From: Saussurea involucrata
Taxonomy: Eukaryota > Streptophyta > Magnoliopsida > Asterales > Asteraceae
DNA: 64,000 nt
Direction of reading: 5' to 3'
Assembly (NCBI GenBank): GCA_033807775.1
Contig: CM066317.1
Coordinates: 8,391,870 to 8,455,869, forward strand
The notes below the pieces were generated by a model, which worked only from the letters and a program-made list of their open reading frames with translations, was not told the DNA's origin and ran no database searches. A program made the translations under genes and the position numbers. Shown piece by piece: positions 10,631-22,788 of this stretch (position 1 is the stretch's first letter; every line of letters begins with the position of its first letter).

Positions 10631-12163
10631 TATGCCAAGAAATTGATAATATTTTCAAAGGTGGATCCAATAAATAAATAAAACGTAATTTTTAATTGAT
10701 TCTCCTAGTAATGTTACCATCGGCCATTTTTTTCAAATAAGATTCATCTATCCAATAAAAATTACTTATTTTTTTAGAAACATCAAATAGATAGATTTTC
10801 CATTCATGTAAATTCAATATATAATTCCATTTTTTAAAATGACATTAGAATTTCTTTTTCTGCAATGCACACTTAGCCTTGAATATTATTGAAAGTTATT
10901 GGTTGAATATTCTATCTTCATTTCAATAAAAAGTATTTAGGAAAACAAAAAATAAGATTGTTTATATCACAACACAATACAATTTGTTGATCTTTTATTA
11001 CATAAAAGAGGTTATATAATTCTCCAAACATCAATTTTTCAACAACCATTACAAAATATATTCTACTTGGTTTTCTAGCTTACATAAATTATGAAACATC
11101 ACATCTTAAAATTACAATTTGGAAACCAAAAGTTTCACACAATAAACATCATATTGAGTATTGACAAAATTCAAGAATCAAAATACTCTAGTCTTCATAT
11201 TGTCTCCTCCAGAAACTTCAACTTACACTGATGTAAGAAAACCAATCGAAAAAAAGAAATCTAAGGAGCCGCTTGAGTTGACAATAAAATCAACAGGAAA
11301 CCATTAAGCAAACCTAAGATAACCCATAAAATTCCATACATAAACAAACACAAAACTACCAAAAATATTGAAAAAAAACAAACTGATATATATTGTGTTA
11401 ACACACACGGAGCAAGTAAAGAAAACTCGAAAGATACCTGTACTATAACCTTAAAAAATTGGACAATAACTTGGTGGGATGAGAATTGCAAACATCTTAT
11501 ATCTCAAGAATTATTAACATGCTTCAATTGACGTCAATAAGCATGAATTTGTTTTATATGCAAGATGGAGAGAGGAAACATTCAAGTTATACCTTGAAAT
11601 TTTACCGAAGACCTTTGAACTTTTTCAATTTTTCTCTTCGTATAATTGCATTATTATCAAAAGAGTAAAAGAGAATGTAAACCCAAAGGAAGTTGACATT
11701 TGAAAGGACATGTTGGGTTATAAATAGATATTGGCAAATAGCTAAGGAAATAATAAAAATAAAATACCATAAACTGAGAAAAATAAAATAAAAGGATTGA
11801 TTCTCATGTTTAGAGGCTTTCGTTAGACAAATTTGACAAAAAATGATTTATAATCTATATATATATATATATATCTGTATATTATTTTCATCAATGATTC
11901 ATATGCAACTTTATCTAAAAAAGGTTTCTTTTAATTTCAAGGAGAACACGTTGTATAGAAATTAAACAAAAGACGAAATACTTTACTTACATCAACAAAA
12001 CTCATACCATGATTTGTCTTCTGGATGATGTCCCAAATCAACAAAATTGCGAATCGACTCACAAAGTTATAACCAAATAAAAAAGTAGAATTGAGAGATT
12101 AAGAGAGTGATTATTATAGAGGTGTATGTAAGTCCCATTTTAACAAGGCAACGATTCATATAT
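10631..12163. other. intergenic, no gene recognised
   Basis: Starts with a roughly 150-bp direct repeat of 7569-7720. An open frame on the minus strand (11261-11491) has a hydrophobic stretch but no homology I recognise. A TA tract lies at about 11856-11873. The part at 12061-12127 resembles 21184-21252. Confidence 0.4.
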
Positions 12164-12415
12164 TGTTAGATTGGTAACAAGAAGATAGATAATAGACAAG
12201 GTGTTTTATTCAAGATGAAAGCAACCTAGAGAGAGAATGGATCTCTCTCTAGAACACACACAAACACCTTGGAGGCTACATTGCAATGACACTTACAAAC
12301 CCTAATTACACACACTTATCAATATATACCCCCTTGTTACATAGTTAAGCCCATATTACAATTAATTACCCCTTTACAAAACTATCTTATAATTAGGACA
12401 TTTTGTGTCCTAACA
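12164..12415 (-). repeat. Ty1/Copia-type LTR, minus strand
   Basis: 252 bp beginning TGTTAG and ending CTAACA on either strand. On the minus strand it is preceded by the polypurine tract ATAGGGGGAGAT (complement of 12416-12427). This marks it as the 3' LTR of a minus-strand element whose body would lie to the right. No second copy of this LTR is present. Confidence 0.75.
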
Positions 12416-14107
12416 ATCTCCCCCTATAGTTTTGTAAAGGAATCACCCATCTCGAAAGATCTTCAGTTCTTCTCCCCCTTGATTTCTTTAGAAAATCGTA
12501 GTGATGCAATTCTTCAAATGTAGTCTAGGCTCCCCTTGAAATATGCTCTTACTCTTTATATTTCAACCTTGACAAATCGGATTCAATGCCTCGACCGAGT
12601 GCACGAAAAACATCTTCATAAATGTGGAAACTCTAGCTCGTACTGATAAGCTCACAAGAAAGATAACGAGCGAGTTGTTGCGTGATTAACCAAATGCAAT
12701 CTCAGTCTATAACACCAAATCCGTTGATAAGCCGCGAGTTGAATAGGAATTCAGCTTAAGAGCGTGATTCGGATTTGCTCGAAGGAGGAAACATAATGAA
12801 GCATACACTATAAGGTAGGGTTTAGAAGAACTCCACAAGTAATATTGTTCATCAACTGTAGAAAAATGCTCATCCCCAAAATATCAGAATACCGAATGAT
12901 GAAAATCCGGAACTTCAATCTTCAAGAAATAGCTGAATGATTATAAGCACTCAAGAGTCTGAATCACAACCAAAGCACCAGAACAACGATTGCAAGCACT
13001 CACAATTCTGATTGATCAGGTCAGAAGAGCACTAAACGGTCTAGCATCGTCAACAAAACTCCAGAATAATGATTGCAAATGCTCAAACGTCTAATCCAAT
13101 TCAACTAAAGACTGAATTCCAACACCCATCTTCTGAAAATCTTGGCAAACTTGAGCTCCTTTAAGCATTGACAGTTGCAATATGTATGTGACAGCCTAAA
13201 TATGGGAATGATGTCACACGCGCTTTATGCTAAACACTATGAACAATACCCCCCTCCTGAGGGTGATTACTTGGGCGAGGATACCATCTGGATCTCCAGA
13301 AACAGTCACGATTACACATTTTTAACCCTTTGTTGCAACACAAACCATGTCGCAAACACACACAAGTCGCAACCCAAATAATGTCGCAACACAAGACTTG
13401 TCGCAACTCAGAGTCGCAATGCACTGAAGTCGCAATAGCTGAAGTCGCAACACCTGAAGTCGCAACACCTGAAGTCGCAACAGTTGAAGTCGCAAGTTAT
13501 TGTGTTTTTTAATCAGATTTTGATTGTACAGACTTGTTCATGTTTGGATTCTGAACATCCTACAACTCTCAGATTCGAAAAAGAATGTGAAATAAGCAAG
13601 TTACAGTGAGTTGAAGTTGTCGCCGGAATCTGGGTTCTCTCGCCAGAAAAACGTTTTCTTCGCCGGCAAGTTCATCGGAGTCGCAACTGTTGCGATATCG
13701 CAACAGGTCGCAACCCAAACGTCACCGGGAAGTCGCAACTCAAACTCGCCGGAAAAACGACTTTGCCGGAATCTCGCCGGATTCTGGAAATACTTCGCCG
13801 AAGTTCATCGGAGTCGCAACTCAAGTGAAAGTTGTGTTGCAACAGGTCGCAACCCAAACGTCACCGGGAAGTCGCAACCCAAACGTCACCGGGAAGTCGC
13901 AAATCATCTTCGCCGGAAAAACGTGGTTGGCCGGAAAGTTATTGGGTTGCCGGAAAATCTTGCTAAAAACGTTGCATAAATCGTTATTTTGTTGTGGAAA
14001 TCGTTTGTTGCTTCTCTAAAAACGAAAAGAAACCAAAAACACATCGATTTAGACGTGAAAACCTCAAGAAAATCGAGTTTGAAATTCTCAGATCTGAAAA
14101 ATCGACG
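12416..14107. repeat. retrotransposon debris with a GTCGCAAC array
   Basis: 12416-13170 looks like untranslated 3' sequence of the minus-strand Copia element (on that strand AGGGGGAGAAG words precede the LTR). 13370-13900 carries about fifteen copies of GTCGCAAC, some in 30-bp units that include CCAAACGTCACCGGGAA. No functional frame is apparent: the open frames are low-complexity translations of the array. Confidence 0.5.
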
Positions 14108-14112
14108 TTTGG

Positions 14113-15711
14113 TGTAATAACCAGGTATTTTATCTAAGTTAAATTGGGAATTTTACAAGTCTTTATGTTAATGTTTTTATGGAGTTAGGAGTTAAGGGTT
14201 AAGTTTTAATTGTTACTTGGAAGTTTGGGGGTAAGTTTTGCCAATTGAGAGAAACTTGGGGTTTAATTGGTCATTTTAGCCAAACTTGATACCATAACCG
14301 ACTTTAGTATGTCATTTAGGAAAGGATGTCTTCATTTGGATAATAAAGAAATATCTTAAATCTATGTGAGTGTATGTGTTTCTTGGTTGAGAGAAAACGA
14401 GAGAAAGAGAGAGAGATCGAGAGAATTGAAGAAGAAGAAGGAAATTGCTGCTGTGATTTTGTACCAAACTGAAGTAATCAAGGTAAACAATCCACACCTT
14501 TTTGTGTCGTAGATTCCTCAAAGTGTTCTTGAAAGGTTGTTAGTTAAGTGTTCAAATGGGTTTTGTTAAAAATGGATGTTTTAGGAAATTTAAGCATATG
14601 GTTGGGTTGTGTTAATGGTCTTAAGCATTTCTGCATTTTTATAACATCATACATAGTATAAAACTGCAAAATCTGGGTTTTAGGATGAAACAGTGGACTG
14701 AGATATTCATCGGAGTCGCAATAGACGACTGCGACCTTCAACGAAGTCACAACAGTTGGTTGCGACTTGGCATTGAAGTCGCAATGGTCGTTTGCGACTT
14801 GGCTTGGAATCGCAGTAGTTGGTTGCGATTCGAGTTTGGAATCGCAATAGAGGGTTGCGACTCCAGGGTGGAATCGCAATGGAGGGTTGCGACTCCAGGG
14901 TGGAATCGCAATAGAGGGTTGCGACTTCAAGATGAAATCGCAATAGGAGATTACAATTTGGGTACTGTTCATTGCGATTTGAGTTTAGAATTTTATAAGT
15001 TTAGTGTTAAGAGAAATATTTGGTATTTTGTGATTTCAGATTCGGTGAAGGAGCGACTTACGTGAATTACCTTGAAAGAGTTTTTGTAATAACGCACGAG
15101 GTGAGTTTTATTTGAAATGTTTTTCAAATGGAATACATATATGTGATTAAATGTAATATAGTGCATATAGTGTTTATATGAATATTACATTGTATGAGTA
15201 CTAGTTGGCCGGGCTTAGGACCGGTGAAAGTTGGATGTACAAAGGGACAGTGGTGTTGGCTGTATTTAGTACAACGGTGTAAATTAATTAATTGGCTTGC
15301 TACCAATTAATATGGCCAAGGAAAAGAAAAGAGATAGAGATGGAAAGATACATGATGCATGAGTCATATTTGGTATTCTTACGTGAATTATGTGCAAATG
15401 TTTTCTTTTACTAACGGGGATATTTCTCACTAGACCTCAAGGTCTAACCCTCATTTTGTTTTAAAATATGTATTCCAGGTCATTGAGCAAACAAGAGACA
15501 ATGATAGGATTTATCATGTTAGCTTTTGTGGATGTTGAATGATTATGAAGATTTCAGTTATAATTAGTAGTTGTTATGTATTTTACTTTATTCGAAAAAG
15601 TTTGTACTGAAATACCTAATTGTAGAAATTAAGGGACCATATTTGGATTATGATATGTTATTTTGTGATGAATTATATGAAACTTGTATGTTGGGATTAA
15701 GGGATGTTACA
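14113..15711 (+). repeat. solo Ty3/Gypsy LTR (subfamily D)
   Basis: 1.6 kb from TGTAATAACC to GTTACA, flanked by TTTGG on both sides (14108-14112 and 15712-15716). A lone LTR with an intact 5-bp target duplication shows intra-element recombination removed the body. It contains candidate intron 1 at 14483-15039 (CAAG|GTAAAC...TTTCAG) with an array of GTCGCAA/GTTGCGA words (14712-14950). Candidate intron 2 is 15101-15478 (GAG|GTGAGT...TTCCAG). The conserved structured block is 15205-15319 and the TAGACC/GGTCTA hairpin is 15431-15446. Confidence 0.85.
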
Positions 15712-15716
15712 TTTGG

Positions 15717-16493
15717 GGTGGTGATGAACAGTAACTAACGGAAGTCCGTTAGTTGTCCGTTAAGTTTGTAACATTTTTGGTCCTTCATTAAATTTTTCCG
15801 TTAGTTCTGTTAGTTTCATTACAAATTTGGTCCTTCCGTTAGTTTCTTAGTTAAGTCCGTTAAGTCCAATTAGTTTAGGAGTTTGACATTTTTGGTCCCT
15901 GGACTTAAGGTTTCAGGGTTTGTCAGTCTTGGTCCTTGTACTTATTTTTCTTTATCTGTCAATTTTAGTCCCTATAGTTAGTTTTAGTTTGTGTCTTTTT
16001 TAGTCCCTAGACTTTAAACTTTTAGATTTTTACATTTTTAGTCCCTAGACTTTAAATTTTTAGAATTTTTCATTTTTTAGTTCTTTGAGTCTTAATTTTA
16101 GGATTTTTGTCACTTTTAGTTATTGTCTTTTATAAGTATTAGTATTTTACACTTTTAGTCCTTATTTTCCGTTTTAGTTTTGTAAGTTGTCAGTCTTAGT
16201 CCTTTATTTCATTATTTTTCATTTTTCATCGTTTTTATCAGTTTTTGCCTGCAACTATCCGTAACTGATATATCTTTCTCATATTTTGCAGGTTTGACGA
16301 TTTAAAGTCTAGTTTTCCGCATTAATTTTTCGAAATTAATTTTTGGAGACAAATTTACAATTTGTTTTTCAAATTTTATTTCTGAAAATTTTTCTGACTT
16401 TAATCGTGTTTTCTCTGATCGTTCAAACGCACAAATTCTACTTCTCACGAAGTATCTGTTAACGATGCGACGTTTTTAAAATTTCAGGTAATA
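15717..16493 (+). other. leader sequence upstream of the coiled-coil ORF
   Basis: T-rich non-coding sequence with several copies of TTTTAGTCCCTAGACTTTAAA-like words (15890-16210) and repeated TCCGTTAGT. It is continuous with 14107 if the solo LTR is removed, so both sides belong to one older element. A CAG acceptor-like site lies just before the ORF start (TTTCAG|GTAATAATG). Confidence 0.4.
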
Positions 16494-18152
16494 ATGTCAC
16501 TAGAGGAGGAAAATGCTATTCTCAAGGACATGATGTCAACTCCCGACCCTCTTGTGAAATGTATTCAAATACAAAAAGTCCAACAAGATAAGTTAGATGA
16601 TTTGACTGCTCAACTGAAGAAATCAAGAGAATCAATTGCTTATAAAAATGATATATTGCGAGAGCAAGAAATTCTCATTGATAACTTGAAAAAGAAAAAG
16701 AACGAATTTGATGGGGCTCTAATGTATCATGATGAAAGAATGACTGAATTCAAAACAAAACTAGCGTATTCGGAAGCTAGGAAAAATGAACTTGATCATT
16801 GTTTGCGTGATTATAAAGACAAAAACACCAAGCTCTTTAATGAAGTTATAGGATTGGAAGGAAGACTTTACAATACCGTTCAAACTGAACAAACAAAGGA
16901 GATAGAGCAGCTAAAAGAAGAGATCTGTACATTACAGAAAACTAATCAAGATCTCCAACAACAACTTTCTGATATGAAAACACAAGCTGATGTGAAGAAG
17001 TGTGATTGTGAATCTAAAGCAAGTCTGATGATTTCTTTAGAGGAAAAGAATGTCGAGCTCACAAAGAAAATATCTTATTTTGAACAAGTAATGAGAAAGG
17101 AAAACGAAGATATTCAAAAAGAAAGATCTTTTTTTGAAAAAGAAAGGGCAAGCTTTGGCAAGAAGTTTTCTGATTTTTCAAAGAAATGTTTTGAAGAAAA
17201 GAAAAGTATTGAGCTTAGATGCATAAAACTTTCAAATCAAAACTCCGATTTTGAAAAAGTTTTATTTTTAGAAAAGGAAAAGCTTGAGAAAAAGATGTCT
17301 GAGTTTGACACTGAAAGAAAAGTTTTTGAATCAAAAAGTGTTGAGCTTTCAATGCAAATATCTAATTTGGAGAAAGAATTAGACATCGAAATAAAAGAAT
17401 CTGAAAAGAAGAAAATTAAAGATTTTCAAGCGAAAAGTGTGAAAGATGTATACTCAGATGAAAGAAAGATGTTTCAGGCTGAAATCTCAAAGCTAACAAG
17501 GAGATTATCTGCTTTAGCAACGGAAGCTATGAAAGAGCAGAAGATCAAATCTGATCTACAGAAGAAATTTGATTTGATTTCTCGAGAAAGGAATGTTCTG
17601 TCCGACAAAGTTCAGAAATTGGAAGCAATTAACATCGTTGAATTATCTGAACAATCTAGTGCCGATACTATTGTTCAATCGCCGTATGATGATTCAACTG
17701 CTTCTGGTTCAAGTCATGTACATCTTTCTTCGGCAAAGTCCGTCAAATCAAGCACTTCTTCAAAGGATCAGATGCGCCCTTCTAATCTTTTCTATAACCA
17801 TTCTGCTTCAAGTTCAGATACTCCTGTCTTTAAGCCTGTTAAGATGGTTTGGAAGGTAAAAGGATCTACTCCTGAAAGAGATGTGCCAAAGTCATCTGTT
17901 CCTCCACCTACGGTGAACAAGAAGAACAATGCTCCGAAAGGTAAGTCTTTTGTTAAACCTAATCTTATCTATTCTGTAAATCATTTGATTACGTTAGCAC
18001 AAAAGCACATATGTTGTTCTTATTGTGGAACTAATGATTTTGTTAAGAAAGAAGATGTTCAGTACTGGTATGGTACTTACAATATTCCTTCAAATCGATC
18101 TGCACATAACAAGCCAGGACCCAATTGGCAATGGGTACCAAAATCTACTTAA
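16494..18152 (+). CDS. coiled-coil gag-like ORF of a Copia-like element
   Basis: An uninterrupted frame of 552 codons. Residues about 15-390 are rich in Glu, Lys, Leu and Gln with long heptad-like stretches, so they are probably coiled coil. Residues about 390-480 are Ser/Pro-rich and include KPVKMVWKVKG. Near the C-terminus is a partial zinc-knuckle-like CCSYCG without the later His and Cys, and the end is GPNWQWVPKST. The WVPK ending after a CxxC motif is familiar from the gag-to-pol boundary of plant Copia elements. No protease, integrase or reverse transcriptase follows, so the element could not move by itself. An alternative is a host-like coiled-coil protein, which I find less likely because polypurine tracts and an LTR follow. 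Confidence 0.6.
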   Translation: MSLEEENAILKDMMSTPDPLVKCIQIQKVQQDKLDDLTAQLKKSRESIAYKNDILREQEILIDNLKKKKNEFDGALMYHDERMTEFKTKLAYSEARKNELDHCLRDYKDKNTKLFNEVIGLEGRLYNTVQTEQTKEIEQLKEEICTLQKTNQDLQQQLSDMKTQADVKKCDCESKASLMISLEEKNVELTKKISYFEQVMRKENEDIQKERSFFEKERASFGKKFSDFSKKCFEEKKSIELRCIKLSNQNSDFEKVLFLEKEKLEKKMSEFDTERKVFESKSVELSMQISNLEKELDIEIKESEKKKIKDFQAKSVKDVYSDERKMFQAEISKLTRRLSALATEAMKEQKIKSDLQKKFDLISRERNVLSDKVQKLEAINIVELSEQSSADTIVQSPYDDSTASGSSHVHLSSAKSVKSSTSSKDQMRPSNLFYNHSASSSDTPVFKPVKMVWKVKGSTPERDVPKSSVPPPTVNKKNNAPKGKSFVKPNLIYSVNHLITLAQKHICCSYCGTNDFVKKEDVQYWYGTYNIPSNRSAHNKPGPNWQWVPKST

Positions 18153-20899
18153 TCTGTTTTGCAGGTTTATCATGTGCGGTGCTGAATGCCTAATTACTAC
18201 CAAACACATGAGTGGAAAACAGAAGAGAAGTGTGCAACTTGAAGAAGAGTACTTGTGCTGAAACCATATGCATAATTTCAGGGGGAGAAATTCTTAAACT
18301 GTTTGGTTTATATTTGTGCTTATTGACATATCTTTTTATGCTTCTTTGTAGGGGGAGCATACATAAAAGTTAATGGTTTCTGAATACTTCAGTTCAGAAC
18401 CCACACTTCAAAGAGTTTATGGTTTCTGAATAATTCAGTTCAGAACCCGCTTTTCAAAGAGATTATGGTTTCTGAATACTTCAGTTCAGAACCCGCTTTT
18501 CAAAGAAATAATGGTTTCTAAACACATCAGTTTAGAACCCGGATTTCAATGAGATTTATGGCTTCTGAATAATTCAGTTCAGAACCCGTACTTCAAAGAG
18601 AATTTGACTTCTGATTATATCAGATCAGGACTCGTTCTTAATCTCTAATAATATAAAAAAAAAATAGCATTTGACTGGTACATGTGCTGATTTTGTCAAA
18701 TTAAGATCTTTGCAGATTTTGAGAGGGGAGCTTATCCGATTTTAAATCAGTCGATCATAATTTGAGGGGGAGATAATACTGATGACTGTAAGTATCTTCT
18801 GAACTCCATCTGAGATTGTTTGAAAGAAGAACAACTTTCAAGCATGAAAACGTGTTCTTAAATGTTCAAACCACTTCTCTAATTCGAGATTTTATAATTT
18901 TAGAAGTGTGTTTTAAATGTTTTCATGTATATCTCGGATTTCACCATTGTTTCTGACCGTGTGTCTCCAAAGATTAATACTTGCGTATTATCTTTTCTAT
19001 ATTTTCAAGTACTCATACACACCGGTTCAGCTTCTTATTGACTTTGTTATTACCATGTCTCAAAATGAAACAAGTTATCGATGGTAATACTCCCGTTTGA
19101 ATTTCCAATCTTGTTGAGCATCATATTCATTTCAGCGTAAGAGCATAACCGTTTCATTCAAAGATTGTTTATATTTGTTCATATAAACAAAAGATCCAAT
19201 TCTTTGATACCCTAACCGTTAATGAATGTCTTTCATATTTTGATCTGATTGATATATTGTCAGATTCTCAAACAAGTGTTTCGAATTCATTTCATTCTTT
19301 CAATATCCTTGTTCTGCGAAATCTTCAAAGTTCAAATGCTCAAATATTTCATGATATTTTATTAAGGAGCATACATTCTGATGACAATGTAATTTAAAAG
19401 CTGAGATTCATATTTGTTCAAGATAAACTGTTGAGCAACATATCTTTTAGGACAACATTCATGGGAATCAGTGTGAGAGCTTAAAAGAACTTCTATGGAT
19501 CCACGTTAACTAGTGTTTCCTACCCAAGAAGTTATCCTTGAGTGATTGAGGGGTGAGGGGTCAAAATCAAAGAGTGGGGGAGATAACTCATCCGGTTGAG
19601 TAATCTCATTGTGCTAAGGTAAAATGAAAAAGAGAGTTTGGTTAGAAGTGAGCGAATGAAAAAAAAAGAGGGTGTGAGAACATAGTTAAAAGAATACGAG
19701 AACTCTGCACCAGCCACTTTCTGAGCCGGGCAGCCACATTGTTGATTGGTTCACATTCTTTGGCGACCGTCATTGAAACATGCAACTAGCCCATGCCAAC
19801 TCTTGCATTAAACCCCACCAGCTACTCATTTCTTTCTCAACAAAGAAATGTTTCAATTTACTTGGGGATGCAGCATATTATCTATCCAATCTTCACTCAG
19901 AAGGTTTGGATATTGAAAAGAAGGAAGTTTGCCCCACCTTCGCTCTTCATTCATGCACATTGAGTCCGTGGAAAACTTGTTGTTGTCTCAACAGTTTACA
20001 CAATTTGAGCCTAACTATTATCAAGCATAAGTTGCTTCAATCATTTCTACACTTGCATGTACACACAAGGAATATGTTTTCTTGTCATAACGTTCATAGA
20101 AATTCCTTCGTGTTTTTCGATTATTGAATGGAAGCCCTGGAGGAGTGAACATCAAAAAGCTCCTTTCCAAAGTACATTCGTTATACTAAGTGGCTTTGTG
20201 CAACTTACAGGCAATTCAACTGATTCATCCGTTGTTTCAGGGTTACCACTTTTATATTATCTGAATTTGAAAAGATTCGGATAAACATTTTTGGAATTGA
20301 CGGTTATACAGATCAAAAGGAGGAGATTGTTTCTGGTATTCAAAGACTGCTGAAATTGAAAAGAATTTTGATGATCATGATGCTCACAATCATCAAAAAG
20401 GGGGAGAAATATCAAACAAGAGAAAAGAGAGAGAAAAGAGAGAGATAATCCGAATATCTCAATTTCAAGAGTCAAAGTTGATATTTGCCAAAGTAGAAGA
20501 AGTTCAAATCCAGATGCTTCAATGTTTAAAGATTATTATTGTTCAGATAAGAAGATACAAAGACAGTTCGTGCTTAAAGATTATTCAAGAATGTCTTAAA
20601 GCTCAAAGCCCGTTGAAACCTCAAGTCGAGTTCATAATTCGAAGACTGAAGAAAATTTCCAAAAGTCAAAGCTGCAAAGATCGAAGATTCGAAGTTATAA
20701 AGATTTTGTTTGAAGACCTTGATCAACCTTTCACAGATTTGAAGTTCGTGTCTCAAGACTTGTTGACTTGTTGACTTTAAAGAGTCTAAATGAAGATTAA
20801 TGCCGCCAAAGTGGATTCTTGAAGATAAAGCCTATCTGAAGATTAAAGTGCTGAAGACTAGCGTCATATTTTTTAAATCTTGAATCCATAGGGGGAGAT
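18153..20899 (+). repeat. non-coding 3' part of the Copia-like element
   Basis: Contains AGGGGGAG polypurine words (18281, 18351, 18771, 20398 and 20890). A tandem array of about six 60-bp units built on GGTTTCTGAATA, TTCAGTTCAGAACCCG and TTTCAAAGAG spans 18372-18640. No pol domain is present in any frame; short frames at 19780-20284 and 20478-20774 have no recognised domain. Confidence 0.55.
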
Positions 20900-21167
20900 T
20901 GTTAGTACACTAATGTATCCAAGATTTAGTCTAATTGTATTTAGTCAACAAATGTCAAAGTCAAAATAGCTAGGTTTGGTCAAAGGGTATATAAACCCCA
21001 ATTGCTAGGGTTTGTGTGTGAGGTCATTAGTGTATCTAGCCACCATAGTGTGTGTGTGTAGCCTCCAAGAGAGAAAGTGTGTGCAAAATTCATATCTTCT
21101 ACATTTTCTCAATCAATCCATGTTCTAATTGCTAAATCATTGTTACTTGAATCATTATCAGTGTACA
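20900..21167 (+). repeat. Ty1/Copia-type LTR, plus strand
   Basis: 268 bp preceded by the polypurine tract ATAGGGGGAGAT (20889-20899). Starts TGTTAGTACACTAATG and ends CAGTGTACA, so its termini are partly inverted. This is the 3' LTR of the plus-strand Copia-like element. A matching 5' LTR is absent. Confidence 0.7.
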
Positions 21168-22788
21168 ATGAGAAGAAGATGAAAAAGTTACAACTAAATA
21201 GAGAGGAATAATTGAGAGATTAAAAGAGCAATTATTAGAGAGTAGATGAATAGGTTGGAGTATCATAAAATTACCAAAAAAATACTACTCATAATAAAAC
21301 TTACAAATATAAAGACTAAAAAGCATTTATCAAATTAAACAATTAAAAAAACTTATAAACAATTCTACTATAACAATATCACTTGTGTTTGAGTTTTACT
21401 TATATATATATATATATAATGATTTATAATCTTATAAATTTAATTAAAAAGTTGTTGGATTTATTAAATTAAAAAATGTAAGAGAAATATAAATTATATT
21501 TGATAATGTATTTATGTTGTGTAAATAAAAATATTATATAATAATAAAAAGAGTAGAGGTTAGATGAAAAGTTAAAATCATTTATTGAGAAGATTTTTAT
21601 TTAAAAAAAATTAAAAATTATGAGAAATTAAAAAAGGGTGAATGGAGTTTTCTCATTATGCTACCATTATAAACAATTCTACTATAACAATGTCACGTGT
21701 GTTTGAGTTTTACTTATATATATATAATGATTTATAATCTTATAAATTTAATTAAAAAGTTGTTGGATTTATTAAATTAAAAAATGTAAGAAAAATATAA
21801 ATTATATTTGATAATGTATTTATGTTGTGTAAATAAAAATATTATATAATAATAAAAAAATTAGAGGTTAGATGAAAAGTTAAAATAATTTATTGAAGGT
21901 TAGATGAAAAGTTAAAATCATTTATTGAGAAGATTTTTATTTTAAAAAAATTAAAAATTATGAGAAATTAGGAAAAGGTGAATGGAGTTTTCTTATTGTG
22001 GCACCTAAGCAACCATAAATTTTGCTTATGTATTTTCTAGCATAATTGATCAAACAAAACATACCCATCAATAACCTTCCAATCATCTTCCACATTAGTC
22101 CAAGAAGTGTTCATGCCACCACTTAAATTAAGTTTGCAATACTTTTGACATGTACTATCCAATGTCTCCATAACATGTCCATAATATTTTGTAACTTCAA
22201 CTTTAACCACCTGCATGTTGGCTACCACACTAGTTACATCATAGACTTACATATAGATAATTCATATATGAATTACACAAGTTTACATAAAAACTTATTG
22301 ACCGTCTATTTGTAAAAGTTACGAAATTGCCCCTTTATTCTTTGAATAACCGTAATTTTTTACCAGTCAAATCCAATTTTGACTATATGAAAATCTATGA
22401 TTACTTCTCTACTTCTCATTTGAACCTATGACTATATATATAATAGAGTATCATAAGTTAAAATATATATTTCAACTCCAACAGCTATATATTATATTTT
22501 ACAGATTATAACATTGCTTATATTATTAAAACAATTAATAATTTGATCAAATATTATTTATCTCTTTTACACATTTTAGTTCAATGACTTTTACTAGTGG
22601 AAAGATTTAAAATATCATTTATATTTTTTAAAAGTTTGTTTTAGAAATTTCTCCAAATTTGAAGATTTTAATCTTTCCTCTCACATATCTTCTATTTTAA
22701 TATACAATACAGTATGATTGTTGAAGCAAAAAAGTTGTTAAAATCTCATCTTTTCCATTTCAACACAGTTATTGAAAATACTGTAAAC
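21168..22788. other. AT-rich intergenic with a 314-bp tandem duplication
   Basis: Two copies of a roughly 310-bp unit (from 21354 and from 21668, offset 314) begin TATAAACAATTCTACTATAAC. They share GTTGTTGGATTTATTAAATT and differ at a few sites plus an extra partial repeat near 21890. A minus-strand frame at 22037-22228 (63 codons) is unrecognised. No gene is called. Confidence 0.55.

Noticed and set aside
11261..11491. Minus-strand frame with a hydrophobic stretch that could be a membrane segment
   Set aside because: T-rich DNA read in this frame gives Leu/Phe/Val by base composition. No family match and no splice context.
13230..14019. Several frames with VATPEVATPEVAT-like or SRNPNVTGKSQ-like repeats
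   Set aside because: Low-complexity translation of the GTCGCAAC array in more than one frame and strand, so not a protein repeat family.
14544..15065. Frames on both strands inside the solo LTR
   Set aside because: They follow the GTCGCAA array in candidate intron 1 and are shadows of the repeat.
22037..22228. 63-codon minus-strand frame with CQKYCKLNLSGG
   Set aside because: Looks less random than its neighbours, but I recognise no family and find no adjoining exon.
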